From assembly GCA_024235015.1 (NCBI GenBank), contig JACKNG010000001.1, positions 186,001-250,000 of the forward strand: 64,000 nt of DNA. The letters are read 5' to 3'. Both the position numbers and the translations under genes were made by a program. This document shows positions 52,589 through 61,181 of this stretch, piece after piece. The stretch's first letter is position 1. Every line of letters starts with the position of its first letter. Under the pieces are notes generated by a model. The model saw only the letters and a program-made list of their open reading frames with translations. It had not been told where the DNA came from and ran no database searches. The stretch comes from Gammaproteobacteria bacterium (GTDB lineage: Bacteria > Pseudomonadota > Gammaproteobacteria > Ga0077536).

Positions 52589-54828
52589 GCCTCAACCGGC
52601 GCCACTTCCTGCTCGCCGGCAGTGCGCTCGGCGGCGGCCTGCTGATCGGCTGGGGTGCGATGCGCCCACGCCAACTGCTCGGCGAAGCCGCGCTGCTGCC
52701 GGTCGAGGCCGGCGAAATCGCCTTGAACGCCTGGCTCAAGATCGCGGCCGACGGCATCGTCACGGTGGCGGTGCCGCGCGCCGAGATGGGCCAGGGCGTC
52801 TACACCGCGTTGCCCATGCTGGTGGCGGAGGAACTCGCGGCCCCGTGGGCGTCGCTGCGCGCCGAGCAGGCGCCGATCGCCAGCGTCTACGGCAACGTCA
52901 CCGTGATGGTCGACGCCGCGCCGCTCGACGAACACGACCACGGCCTGCTCGCCGGCGCGATGCGCTGGACGCTGGAACGGGTCGGGCGCGTGCTCGCCGT
53001 GCAGGTCACCGGCGGCAGCACCAGCGTGCGCGATGCCTGGTTGCCGATGCGCAGCGCCGGCGCGGCAGCGCGCGACATGCTCGCGCGCGCCGCCGCCGCC
53101 CGGCTCGGCGTGCCGGTGGCCGAGATCGAAGCGGATGCCGGGCGCATGGTCCATCCGGCCACGCGCCGCAGCCTGGCCTACGGCGAACTCGCGGCCGATG
53201 CCGCGCGCCTCGACCCACCCGACGCGATCACCCTGCGGGCGCCGGCGGCCTGGCGTCTGCTCGGCCGCCCCCTGCCGCGCACGGATCTCGCGGCCAAGAC
53301 CGACGGCAGCGCCGTGTTCGGCATCGACGTGCGCCAGGCCGGCACGGTCTACGTCTCCCTGCGTACCGCCCCGGTGGTCGGCGGCAGCCTGGCGCAGTAC
53401 GACCGCGTCGCGCTGGAAGCGCGGCCCGGGGTGATCGCCGTCGTGCCCATGGCCGATGCGCTGGCGGTGGCGGGGCGTACCTGGTGGCACGCCGAACAGG
53501 CCCTGCAGGCGGTACCACCGAGTTTCGATCCCGGCGAACACGGCGCGCTGTCCAGCGACGACATCTTCGCCGCGTTCGGCGCGGCCCTCGACGCCGGCGA
53601 CGGCAGTGCCTACGAGGACCGCGGCGATGCCCTGGGCGAGTTGCACGACGCCGACGTGCTGCGCGCCGAATACCGTGCGCCGATGCTGGCCCACGCCTGC
53701 ATGGAACCGATGAACTGCACGGTGCGACTGCACGAGGGCGCGGCCGAGATCTGGCTCGGCAACCAGGCCCCGGACCTGATGCGCCGCATCGCCGCGACGG
53801 CCCTCGATCTGGACGAAGCCAAGGTCCGCGTGCATACCCCGCTGCTCGGTGGCGGCTTCGGACGGCGCGCCGAGCCCGACGTCATGCTGCGGGCAATCGA
53901 GATCGCCCGGGCCATTCCCGACCAGGCCGTGCAACTGGTCTATTCACGCGAGGAGGACCTCCAGCACGACACCTACCGGCCGCCGGCGCTGGCCCGGTTC
54001 GCCGCGCGCCTCGACACGCGCGGGCGCCTCCACGCCTGGCACAACCACGTGGCCTGCCCCTCGGTGAGCAAGGCCGTACTCGGCCGCGCCTTCCCCGGCC
54101 TGCCGCTGGCCGGGCCGGACAAGACCAATCTCGAAGGCGCGATGTTCCTGCCCTACGCCGTGCCCCATCGGCGCGTCGCGCACAGCACCGTGCCGATCGT
54201 GCCGCCGGTCGGTTTCTGGCGCAGCGTCGGTCACTCCTTCAACGCCTTCTTCACCGAGTGCTTCATGGATGAATTGGCCGGGGCAGCCGCGCGCGATCCG
54301 ATCGAGTTTCGCCTCGAGCACCTCGCGGCGCGCCCGCGCGAACGCCACGTGCTGGAACTGCTGCGCGACTTGAGTGACTGGAACGAACCGTCAGCGCCCG
54401 GCACCGCCCGCGGCGTGGCCCTGCACGGCTCCTTCCATTCCATCGTCGGCCAGGTTGCCGAAGTGTCGATCGACAACGGCGAGATCGTCGTGCAACGCGT
54501 GACCTGCGTGGTCGACTGCGGCCAGGTCGTCAATCCCGACATCGTCATCGCCCAGATGGAGAGCGGCATCGTGTTCGGCCTGACCGCGGCCCTGTACGGC
54601 GACGTGCGCATCGCCGCGGGCCGCGTGCAGCAGTGGAACTTCCCCGACTACCGCATGCTCACCCTGGGCGAGGCGCCGCCCATCGAGACCCACATCGTCG
54701 TCAGTGGCGCGCCGCCGGGCGGGGTTGGCGAGCCGGGTACGCCGCCGATCGCGCCGGCCGTGGCCAACGCCCTCGCCGCGCTCACCGGCCAGCGGCAGCG
54801 CGCGCTGCCACTGCGCGCCCCGGGCTGA
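52585..54828 (+). CDS. Molybdopterin-binding large subunit (IorB-like)
   Basis: The 747-residue protein begins with a twin-arginine signal, LNRRHFLLAGSALGGG, so the folded complex is likely exported. The molybdenum-cofactor motifs are GQGVYTALPMLVAEEL, PMLAHACMEPMN, GGGFGRRAEPD and the final GAPPGGVGEPGTPP, whose Glu is the catalytic base region. The layout matches the isoquinoline 1-oxidoreductase beta subunit/aldehyde oxidoreductase family. GTG 52585 overlaps the small-subunit stop. Substrate is not readable; N-heterocycles or aldehydes are possible. Confidence 0.95.
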   Translation: MSLNRRHFLLAGSALGGGLLIGWGAMRPRQLLGEAALLPVEAGEIALNAWLKIAADGIVTVAVPRAEMGQGVYTALPMLVAEELAAPWASLRAEQAPIASVYGNVTVMVDAAPLDEHDHGLLAGAMRWTLERVGRVLAVQVTGGSTSVRDAWLPMRSAGAAARDMLARAAAARLGVPVAEIEADAGRMVHPATRRSLAYGELAADAARLDPPDAITLRAPAAWRLLGRPLPRTDLAAKTDGSAVFGIDVRQAGTVYVSLRTAPVVGGSLAQYDRVALEARPGVIAVVPMADALAVAGRTWWHAEQALQAVPPSFDPGEHGALSSDDIFAAFGAALDAGDGSAYEDRGDALGELHDADVLRAEYRAPMLAHACMEPMNCTVRLHEGAAEIWLGNQAPDLMRRIAATALDLDEAKVRVHTPLLGGGFGRRAEPDVMLRAIEIARAIPDQAVQLVYSREEDLQHDTYRPPALARFAARLDTRGRLHAWHNHVACPSVSKAVLGRAFPGLPLAGPDKTNLEGAMFLPYAVPHRRVAHSTVPIVPPVGFWRSVGHSFNAFFTECFMDELAGAAARDPIEFRLEHLAARPRERHVLELLRDLSDWNEPSAPGTARGVALHGSFHSIVGQVAEVSIDNGEIVVQRVTCVVDCGQVVNPDIVIAQMESGIVFGLTAALYGDVRIAAGRVQQWNFPDYRMLTLGEAPPIETHIVVSGAPPGGVGEPGTPPIAPAVANALAALTGQRQRALPLRAPG

Positions 54829-54957
54829 ACGTCGCCCCCGCGCCAGCCTGCCGGCACGTCGCTGGCCAGGTGAAGAAGGCAGCCCGCGGGTGCGTTCCGT
54901 GCGCAACGAGACCTACGCGACGCGCAACGCTGCCCGCCGGCGATTTCCGCCCGCCGC

Positions 54958-55593
54958 TCAGGCGCTGCAGCGCACCCCGGTGCCACCCAGGCCGCAGTAA
55001 CCGCCCGGGTTCTTGGCCAGGTACTGCTGGTGGTAATCCTCGGCGAAATAGAACGCCGGCGCGGCCCTGATCTCGGTCGTGATCGCGGGGAAGCCGGCCG
55101 CGACGAGGGCCCGCTGGTAGGCCTCGCGCGACGCTTCGGCAGCGGCCAGCTGTGACGCGCCCGTGCAGTAGATGGCCGAGCGGTACTGGGTGCCGACGTC
55201 GTTGCCCTGGCGCATGCCCTGGGTCGGGTCGTGCGCTTCCCAGAACGCGGTGAGCAGTTGTTCGTAACTCACCTGGGCCGGCTGGAAGACCACCTGCACG
55301 ACTTCGGTATGGCCGGTCTGCCCGGAGCAGACTTCACGGTAGGTCGGGTTGGGGGTGTGTCCGCCGGCATAGCCGGCGGCAGTGGTGTAGACGCCGTCCA
55401 TCTGCCAGAAGCGTCGTTCGGCGCCCCAGAAGCAGCCCAGTCCGAACACCGCGATTTCGCAGCCCTCGGGATAGGGCGGCAACATGCGTGAGCCGAGCAC
55501 GGCGTGGGTTTCGGGTACGGGCATGGCCTCGGCCCGCCCGGGCAGGGCCTGGTCGGGACGCGGCAGATCGAGCGCTTTGTGCATGCCTAACAT
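54958..55593 (-). CDS. msrA: Peptide methionine sulfoxide reductase MsrA
   Basis: The 211-residue protein is MsrA with catalytic Cys54 in GLGCFWG and resolving Cys residues at 200 and 209 (GYCGLGGTGVRC). It reduces S-form methionine sulfoxide in proteins. The length and amino-terminal extension (about 45 residues before the core) match E. coli MsrA. ATG 55593 or ATG 55584 may be the start. The thioredoxin-like gene is 38 bases upstream on the same strand, a plausible electron source. Confidence 0.96.
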   Translation of the reverse strand: MLGMHKALDLPRPDQALPGRAEAMPVPETHAVLGSRMLPPYPEGCEIAVFGLGCFWGAERRFWQMDGVYTTAAGYAGGHTPNPTYREVCSGQTGHTEVVQVVFQPAQVSYEQLLTAFWEAHDPTQGMRQGNDVGTQYRSAIYCTGASQLAAAEASREAYQRALVAAGFPAITTEIRAAPAFYFAEDYHQQYLAKNPGGYCGLGGTGVRCSA

Positions 55594-55630
55594 GGTCGTA
55601 CGGGCCTCCTGTCGGTGGTGGTAGCGAGGT

Positions 55631-56122
55631 TCAGGGCGTGGCTTCGAGCAGGGTGTCGAGCGTGGTGCGCAGCGCCTGCTCCACGGCGTCCGGCCCGGCG
55701 CCGCGCGGCCGCACGTAGTGGATGCGTTGCGCGCCGTCGGTGACGACGACGGCCGGCGTGCCGTGCACGCCGTAGTCCTCGGCGACGAGATCGGCGGCCG
55801 GCAGCAGGGTCATGTGGTAGCCATGTTCGCGGAAATAGGCCGCGGGGTCGCCGTCCTCCCACACGTTGAGCGCGTAGAAGCGTACGCCGCGCGTGGCGTA
55901 ATCGGCCTCTACCGCGACCAGGTGGGGAAACAGGGCGCGGCAATAGGGGCACCAGCTGGCCCAGAACAACAGCACCGCCGGGTGGCCGGCGGCATCGGTG
56001 TAGAAGTCGATGCTGCTTCCGTCGACGCTGTCGAGCGTCCAGTCGGGTGCCCGCGGCGGCATTTCGGCGAGTGCGACGCCGCCGGCCATCAGCGTGCTCA
56101 ACAGGACGATGATTCTCAGCAT
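55631..56122 (-). CDS. Exported TlpA-like thioredoxin-fold protein
   Basis: The 163-residue protein has a signal peptide (MLRIIVLLSTLMAGGVALA) and a TlpA/ResA-like domain with active-site WCPYC (Cys58 and Cys61), and cis-Pro in HGTPAVVV. It is a periplasmic thiol-disulfide reductase or oxidase. It lies just upstream of msrA in the same orientation. Because MsrA here has no signal peptide, a direct redox link would need a membrane carrier; coexpression is the safer inference. Confidence 0.9.
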   Translation of the reverse strand: MLRIIVLLSTLMAGGVALAEMPPRAPDWTLDSVDGSSIDFYTDAAGHPAVLLFWASWCPYCRALFPHLVAVEADYATRGVRFYALNVWEDGDPAAYFREHGYHMTLLPAADLVAEDYGVHGTPAVVVTDGAQRIHYVRPRGAGPDAVEQALRTTLDTLLEATP

Positions 56123-56212
56123 GGGATTTCCGCTCGGCCCGGGCCGTGAACGCTTGGCGCGCCCCGAGCTTAGAGTCTAACATTGCGCGTACGTTCACCG
56201 ACCGGGGGCGAC

Positions 56213-56452
56213 ATGCGCGACGGCATCGAAGTCTATTGCGATTCCTACGGCGTCTGGTATTGCGGTACGCGCGATCGCCTCATCAACGCGGGCATCGCCA
56301 CCCGCGCCATGTTCCCCTCCTCGCGCGAATCGTGGCGCGGCAACGGCCTCAGCCGGGCGCCCGACGAACCGTTGTGGTCGGTACAACGCAGCGCGGGTAA
56401 TCGCTACAAGGTCATGTGGGGCCTGTGCGTGGAGCCGCAACAGGCCGACTGA
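56213..56452 (+). CDS. Small Cys/Trp-rich protein of unknown function
   Basis: The 79-residue product starts MRDGIEVYCDSYGVWYCGT at ATG 56213 behind GGGGG, and a TTG at 56183 would add only ten Arg-rich codons. It has two Cys seven residues apart, a third Cys near the end (WGLCVEP), and several Trp/Tyr. No signal peptide is seen. I do not recognise it. It ends 40 bases before the DUF2237 gene and may be co-transcribed with it. Confidence 0.6.
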   Translation: MRDGIEVYCDSYGVWYCGTRDRLINAGIATRAMFPSSRESWRGNGLSRAPDEPLWSVQRSAGNRYKVMWGLCVEPQQAD

Positions 56453-56492
56453 ATCCCTGCCGCACGGCGGCATCCCTGACCCGGGCACCAGC

Positions 56493-56858
56493 ATGCGACT
56501 CAACGTCTACGGGACGCCGCTCGAAAACTGTTCGCTCGATCCGTTGACGGGGTTCTTCCGCGACGGCTGCTGCGCGACCTGCGCCGAGGATGTCGGCCAG
56601 CACACCATCTGTGTCGAGATGAACGAGGACTTCCTGCTCTTCTCGCGGGCGCGCGGCAACGATCTCATCACGCCGATGCTCGACATCGGTTTCCCCGGCC
56701 TGTTACCCGGAGACCGCTGGTGCGTATGCCTGCCGCGCTGGCTGGAGGCACGCGCCGCCGGGGTCATCGCCCGCGTCCACCTGCGCGCGACCGAGCGCTC
56801 GGTGCTCGTCCAGGTCCCGCTCGAGGAACTCGAGCGGGTCGCCGTACCGGATGCCTGA
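56493..56858 (+). CDS. DUF2237-family protein
   Basis: The 121-residue protein begins MRLNVYGTPLENCSLDPLTGFFRDGCC; NVxGTPLExCSxDPxTGFxRDGCC is the DUF2237 signature. It also has EDVGQHTICVEM, FLLFSRARGNDL, FPGLLPGDRWCVC and a carboxy-terminal helical EELERVAVP. The conserved Cys residues may bind metal or be redox active. Function is unknown. ATG 56493 is a good start. Confidence 0.92.
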   Translation: MRLNVYGTPLENCSLDPLTGFFRDGCCATCAEDVGQHTICVEMNEDFLLFSRARGNDLITPMLDIGFPGLLPGDRWCVCLPRWLEARAAGVIARVHLRATERSVLVQVPLEELERVAVPDA

Positions 56859-57001
56859 ACCCGGCGGGGCCACGGCGCGGGGTAGCGACGCACGCACCAG
56901 CGCGGGTCCTTTTCGCGGCGACGGTGCGGGCAACGCGCGTGTTTGGTGCAGTCGCGGCCAACGTGAAAATCTTAACTGCATGATTTTATTTGAATTCAAA
57001 G

Positions 57002-57018
57002 TTGGCACGCGAGCTGCT
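57002..57018 (+). promoter_or_regulatory. Putative sigma-54 (-24/-12) promoter
   Basis: TTGGCACGCGAGCTGCT matches the sigma-54 consensus YTGGCACGrNNNTTGCW at 12 of its 14 defined positions, with the required GG-N10-GC spacing (GG at 57004-57005, GC at 57016-57017). It sits at the end of an AT-rich island in an otherwise GC-rich genome. The predicted start, about 12 bases after the GC, falls at 57029, exactly where the first RNA hairpin begins. Confidence 0.45.
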
Positions 57019-57028
57019 ACTACATTAT

Positions 57029-57112
57029 CGACGCAGAACTTCCCCGAACGGTTCTGCCGTCACTCCTCTCCAAGTGCGACCCGGGGGGCGTTCTGCGCCC
57101 CCCACCCTTTTT
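57029..57112 (+). ncRNA. Candidate small RNA or leader attenuator before the Lol permease gene
   Basis: From the predicted sigma-54 start, about 84 bases can fold as two hairpins. Hairpin one pairs GACG-CAGAAC (57030-57039) with GTTCTG-C-CGTC (57051-57061; one bulged C). A single-stranded pyrimidine-rich stretch (CACTCCTCTCC, 57061-57070 region) follows, and then the terminator. GTTCTGC occurs twice, in the hairpin-one 3' arm and across the terminator loop, so CGCAGAAC (57032-57039) can pair with either. It may be an independent sRNA whose pyrimidine stretch pairs with ribosome sites, or an attenuated leader of the downstream permease gene. No known RNA family is recognised. Confidence 0.4.
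57083..57112 (+). terminator. Terminator hairpin 18 bases before the Lol permease start
   Basis: GGGGGGCG and CGCCCCCC form an 8-base-pair stem around TTCTG, followed by ACCCTTTTT. Its position, downstream of the DUF2237 gene and the AT-rich island and just ahead of the permease gene, makes it either the end of a small RNA or an attenuator. Confidence 0.6.
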
Positions 57113-57129
57113 CCCCCTGAGCGGCTGCC

Positions 57130-58377
57130 GTGTTCCAGCCCACCTCGCTGTTCATCGCCCTGCGCTACCTGCGCAGCCGCCGCCGTCATCGTTTCACCGG
57201 CTTCGTCTCCCTCGTCTCCCTGCTCGGCATCGCCCTCGGCGTCGCGGCGCTGGTCATCGTGCTGTCGGTCATGAACGGTTTCGAGCGCGAAGTCACCCGG
57301 CACGTGCTGGGCATGACCGCACATGCCCTGCTCGCCCCTGCCAACGGCCAGTTGCACGACTGGCCCGCGCTGCGGCGCCAGGCTCTCACCGTCCCCGGCG
57401 TGGCGGGTGTCGCCCCCTACGTGCGGGGCAGCGGCATGCTCAGCCGGCGTGGCGAAGTCCGCGGCGTGGTCGTCGAGGGCATCGATCCGACGCTCGAACG
57501 CGAGACCACCGACATCGATCGCTATCTTCCCGCCGCGGTCCTCGATCGCCTCGTCGCCGGCAGCCGGCGCGTGCTGATGGGAAAGGAACTCGCCGCGGAG
57601 CTCGGCGTGACCGTCGGCGACCACCTCACGATGATGGTGCCGAACTGGGATGCCGAGGGCCGTGCGCGCCCGCCGCGTTACGAACGGCTGGAGGTCGCCG
57701 GCCTGTTCCACGTCGGCATGCACCAGTACGACGCCAAGCTGGTGCTGATGGCGCTCGACGATGCGGCCGCCGTGTTCCACCTCGATGCCGCGGTATCGGG
57801 GCTGCGCGTGCGCTTCGACGACGCGGCCACCGCGCCGCTCGGCGCCCGCCGTCTCGCTGCCGGACTCGAACCGCGCCTCGGCGTGGTCGACTGGACGCAG
57901 TACCACCGCAACTTCTTCATCGCGCTGGAATCGCAGAAGCGCATCATGTTCGTCATCCTGGTGCTGATCATCGCCGTCGCCGCGTTCAACGTGGCAGCCA
58001 ACATGATCATGGTGGTGACCGAGAAGGTTCGCGACATCGCCATCCTGCGCACCCTCGGCGCGACCCGCCGCAGCATCCTCGGCCTGTTCCTGCTGCAGGG
58101 TGCGCTGATCGGCCTGTCCGGCGCCGTGCTCGGCGCCTTGTTCGGCGCCTGGGGCGCGCGCGAGAGCGAGGCGGTAGCGCGCTTCATCGAGCGCACCCTG
58201 GGCGTCGATCTCATCAATGCGGACGTCTATTTCATCGACTACCTGCCGGCCGATCTGCACCTGGTCGACGTACTCGAGGTCGGTGGCGCCGCCCTGCTGC
58301 TGGCCGTGCTGGCCACGCTCTACCCGGCCTGGCGCGCGGCCCGTGTCGAACCCGCGCAGGCGGTGCATTACGAATAG
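57130..58377 (+). CDS. LolC/LolE-type lipoprotein-releasing ABC permease
   Basis: The 415-residue protein has one helix at the start, a large periplasmic domain (about residues 50-275) and three helices near the end, the LolC/E layout. It begins FIALRYLRSRRRHRFTGFVSLVSLLGIALGV and has EKVRDIAILRTLGATRRSI, the FtsX-type coupling motif. It releases outer-membrane lipoproteins to LolA. The GTG start at 57130 has no clear ribosome site. No lolD ATPase or second permease gene follows; the next gene is convergent and overlaps by ten bases. Confidence 0.94.
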   Translation: MFQPTSLFIALRYLRSRRRHRFTGFVSLVSLLGIALGVAALVIVLSVMNGFEREVTRHVLGMTAHALLAPANGQLHDWPALRRQALTVPGVAGVAPYVRGSGMLSRRGEVRGVVVEGIDPTLERETTDIDRYLPAAVLDRLVAGSRRVLMGKELAAELGVTVGDHLTMMVPNWDAEGRARPPRYERLEVAGLFHVGMHQYDAKLVLMALDDAAAVFHLDAAVSGLRVRFDDAATAPLGARRLAAGLEPRLGVVDWTQYHRNFFIALESQKRIMFVILVLIIAVAAFNVAANMIMVVTEKVRDIAILRTLGATRRSILGLFLLQGALIGLSGAVLGALFGAWGARESEAVARFIERTLGVDLINADVYFIDYLPADLHLVDVLEVGGAALLLAVLATLYPAWRAARVEPAQAVHYE

Positions 58378-59372
58378 GGCCTGCCCCAGAACACCAGGCC
58401 GCTGAAGAAACCAGCGTCCCAGCGTTCGCGTTGGGCGAGGACGAACGCCGTCAGTTCGTGCAGCAGCCGCTCCGCGGCGGGTGCGATCTCGCCGAGCGCT
58501 GCGGTGGCCGCGCCAGCCTGCGACATGTCGTCATCGTGGTCGATGAGCCGTTGCCGGAACGCCGCGTCGGACAGGCGCGCGAAGCAGAATTCGTAGTCCG
58601 CGAGCACGCGTTGGAAGGCGTGCGGATCACGCCCGCCCATGACCAGGGCGAGGCGTTCCAGGGGCGTGGCATCGAGACGCGATGCCAGCCAGCGCGTCCG
58701 CTCGGCATCGGCCTGGCAGCTGGCGGCGCCGAGCAGTACCAGCAGGCCGGCGAAGGTCAGCAGGCGCACGGTGCCGAGCTTGGCCTGGCGCAAGGCCCAG
58801 CTGTCGTCATCGCTGCGCGAGCGCTTGTGCTGTTGCCAGGCGGCATAACTGTGCAGGTAACGCTTGAGATCGTTCTGCAGGTCGGCCAGGCCGGGGCGGC
58901 CGTCGGCGTACCACTGCAGCACCGCCCCGCGCAGCTCGCGGAACGCCGCCGCGCCGTACAGCGGCCGGGCGTCCAGCAGGCATTGCATGCGCTTGCCGAA
59001 CAGCGCGGGCGGTTCGTCGAGGCGACCACGCGCGCCCGGCTCGAGCAGGGCTGCGCGGCTGACCGCGTCGCGAAAGATGCCATCGGGCTTGGGCGGAACC
59101 AGGCCGCAGGCCGCGGCCGCGTCCAGCACGGCGGCGATTTCGCGCTCGACGCGCGCCGGCGCCGCGCCCGCACGGGCGACGAACACCGCGTCGAAGTCGG
59201 AACGGGTGGCGATTTCCAGCCGCCCCAGCGAGCCCGCCGCGGCGACCGTCTCCAGCGCTTCGAGCTCGAGCGTCGCGCACCGCGCCGCGAGCGTGTCGAG
59301 CAATGCCGTGGCGGCGGCCCGGGCAGCGGCCAGGCATGGCGCGGTGCGGTAGTCGACCCGACGCTCCATCAT
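58368..59372 (-). CDS. GlnD-like/DUF294-type nucleotidyltransferase
   Basis: The 334-residue protein has a nucleotidyltransferase motif, AAGSLGRLEIATRSDFDAVFV (Gly-Ser, then Asp-x-Asp), like that of GlnD uridylyltransferase, and then a helical region. Unlike GlnD there are no visible HD or ACT domains. The motif resembles stand-alone DUF294/DUF4062-type nucleotidyltransferases, so the target is unknown. ATG 59372 or 59369 is the start. Its 3' end overlaps the convergent Lol permease gene by ten bases, and it diverges from the SDR. Confidence 0.75.
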   Translation of the reverse strand: MMERRVDYRTAPCLAAARAAATALLDTLAARCATLELEALETVAAAGSLGRLEIATRSDFDAVFVARAGAAPARVEREIAAVLDAAAACGLVPPKPDGIFRDAVSRAALLEPGARGRLDEPPALFGKRMQCLLDARPLYGAAAFRELRGAVLQWYADGRPGLADLQNDLKRYLHSYAAWQQHKRSRSDDDSWALRQAKLGTVRLLTFAGLLVLLGAASCQADAERTRWLASRLDATPLERLALVMGGRDPHAFQRVLADYEFCFARLSDAAFRQRLIDHDDDMSQAGAATAALGEIAPAAERLLHELTAFVLAQRERWDAGFFSGLVFWGRPYS

Positions 59373-59399
59373 TCGTAACAGGCCCGGCGCGTTTCCATA

Positions 59400-59427
59400 T
59401 TGCAGTGCACCATGAGGCTCATATAAT
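59400..59427 (+). promoter_or_regulatory. Sigma-70-type promoter of the SDR gene
   Basis: TTGCAG (59400-59405) and a perfect TATAAT (59422-59427) with a 16-base spacer lie 35 bases before the ATG at 59463. The expected start is near 59434. Confidence 0.6.
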
Positions 59428-59462
59428 CGCCCCATCGTTCCACCAGTACGCGGAGTCTAAGC

Positions 59463-60278
59463 ATGGAAATAAAGGGCAAGGTCGGGGTCATCACGGGTGC
59501 CGCCAGTGGCATCGGGCGCGCCGCGGCGGCAGAACTGGCCAAGCAGGGCGTGGCGGCCCTGGCCCTCGTCGACCTCGCCGATGCCGTGCACGAGGTCGCC
59601 GCCGAACTCAACGGTCGTGGCGGGACGGTGGTGCGCGCGTTCCAGGGCGACACCACCGACAGCGCGTTCCGGGCCGAGGTGTTCGGCACCATGCGCCACG
59701 AGCACGGGGCGGTCAACCTGTGCGTGCCGGCAGCCGGCATCACGCGCGATGCCCTCGCGGTCAAGCTCAACAAGGACAAGGGCAAGGCGCACATCTACCC
59801 GATCGAGAACTTCCGCCAGGTGCTCGAAGTCAACCTCCTCGCCCCGGTCTACTGGGCGCTCGAGATGGTCGCCCAACTGGCCGAGGAGCGCTTCACCCGC
59901 GGGCTCAAGCAGTGGCAGCCGAACGAAGGCACGCAGGGCGTGATCGTGTTCATCGGCTCGGTCTCCTCGCAGGGCAACAAGGGCCAGATCGCCTATGCCG
60001 CGACCAAGGTCGGCCTGGAAGGCGCGGCCTCGACCCTGATGAAGGAAGCGATGTTCTACGGCGTGCGCTGCGCCGTCCTGCACCCTGGTTTCACCGACAC
60101 GCCCATGGTGCGGGCACTGGGCGAGGACTACATCAACAACCACGTCTTGCCGGCAACCCAGATCAAGCGCCTCATCCGGCCCGAGGAAATCGCCGACGCC
60201 ATCGTCTTCCTCATCCGCAACTCGGCGGTCAGCGGCCAGTTGTGGGCGGACGCCGGCTGGCATCCCATGCCGACCTGA
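59463..60278 (+). CDS. Short-chain dehydrogenase/reductase (SDR)
   Basis: The 271-residue protein is a classical SDR: TGAASGIGRAAA near residue 11, a Ser in FIGSVSSQGN, YAATKVG active site, and HPGFTDTPMVRAL; an unusual LCVPAAGITRDA replaces the NNAG motif. The insert KDKGKAHIYPIENFRQV before the catalytic region is family-variable. It interconverts alcohol and ketone with NAD(P)H; the substrate is unknown. It is the only gene of its transcript. Confidence 0.92.
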   Translation: MEIKGKVGVITGAASGIGRAAAAELAKQGVAALALVDLADAVHEVAAELNGRGGTVVRAFQGDTTDSAFRAEVFGTMRHEHGAVNLCVPAAGITRDALAVKLNKDKGKAHIYPIENFRQVLEVNLLAPVYWALEMVAQLAEERFTRGLKQWQPNEGTQGVIVFIGSVSSQGNKGQIAYAATKVGLEGAASTLMKEAMFYGVRCAVLHPGFTDTPMVRALGEDYINNHVLPATQIKRLIRPEEIADAIVFLIRNSAVSGQLWADAGWHPMPT

Positions 60279-60437
60279 GCGAGCACTGCAGCCGCAGCCG
60301 GGCACGCTCGCCGTGACGGGGCGCGTGGGCGTCGCGGCGCCCGCGGCCGGCGGGCCGGAAAGACGCGGCGCAGACGTTTTGCACCACGCCGCCGAGGCGC
60401 GGCGCCGGCACTTGCGCCGCGCGTCCGCGGACCGCGT

Positions 60438-61181
60438 TCAGCGTGCGAACACCTTGCGCAACAATTCCGTGGTGCGTGCAGCCGGGTTGGCGCGGATACG
60501 CTGTTCCTCGGCGCCGATCGCGCTGTACAGGCCGTCGAGGGCGCGATCGGTCACGTAGCGCGAGAGATCGAGCTTGTCGGTGTCGACCAGCTGGGCGGCC
60601 GGTCCGGCGCGGTCGAGCAAGGCCTGGTAGCGCGCCGTCACGCCGGCTTGGCGCACGGCGTCGTCGACCAGGGGGCGCACGCGGTCCTGCAGGTCAGCGT
60701 GGCTGGTCCTGCGCAGGTAGTCGGTCGCCGCGGTGTCACCGCCGTTGAGGATGCCGCGGGCGTCCTCGATGCTCATCTTGCTGACGGCATCGGCGAGCAC
60801 TTCGCCGGTCGCCGGCACGGCGCGTTCGGCAGCGCGGTTGAGACTGGTGACGAAGGCATCGGCGACGTCGTCCTTGCCGATCGCGCGCAAGCCGCGTTCG
60901 AGGGTGCGCAGGTGCTTCGGCACCGGGATGCGCAGGTCGGCATTGGCCAGGAAACCGTCCTCACGGCCGAGTTCGGCGACGGCATTGCGTACGCCCTGGC
61001 CGAGTGCTGCGCGCAGGCCGTCGGCGACCTCGCTCTGCGACAGGGCGTCGACCGCCGGCGCGGCGCTGTCGCTGCCGAGCAGATCCTTGAGCCGCGTGGT
61101 CCAGTCGGCCTGGGCGCACGGCACCACCCAGCACAGGGTGAGCGCAACGATGACGGCGCTGAAACGGTAACGGGTGAGCAT
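60438..61181 (-). CDS. Exported DUF4197-family protein
   Basis: The 247-residue protein has a signal peptide (MLTRYRFSAVIVALTLCWVVPCAQA) and then the helical DUF4197 pattern: LSQSEVADGLRAALGQGVRNAV, then IPVPKHLRTLERGLRAIG and FVTSLNRAAERAVP and the final LDGLYSAIGAEEQRIRANPAARTTELLRKVF. GGAGGAAC is well placed before ATG 61181. DUF4197 proteins are common in gammaproteobacteria; their function is unknown. It is the only gene in its transcript. Confidence 0.92.
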   Translation of the reverse strand: MLTRYRFSAVIVALTLCWVVPCAQADWTTRLKDLLGSDSAAPAVDALSQSEVADGLRAALGQGVRNAVAELGREDGFLANADLRIPVPKHLRTLERGLRAIGKDDVADAFVTSLNRAAERAVPATGEVLADAVSKMSIEDARGILNGGDTAATDYLRRTSHADLQDRVRPLVDDAVRQAGVTARYQALLDRAGPAAQLVDTDKLDLSRYVTDRALDGLYSAIGAEEQRIRANPAARTTELLRKVFAR

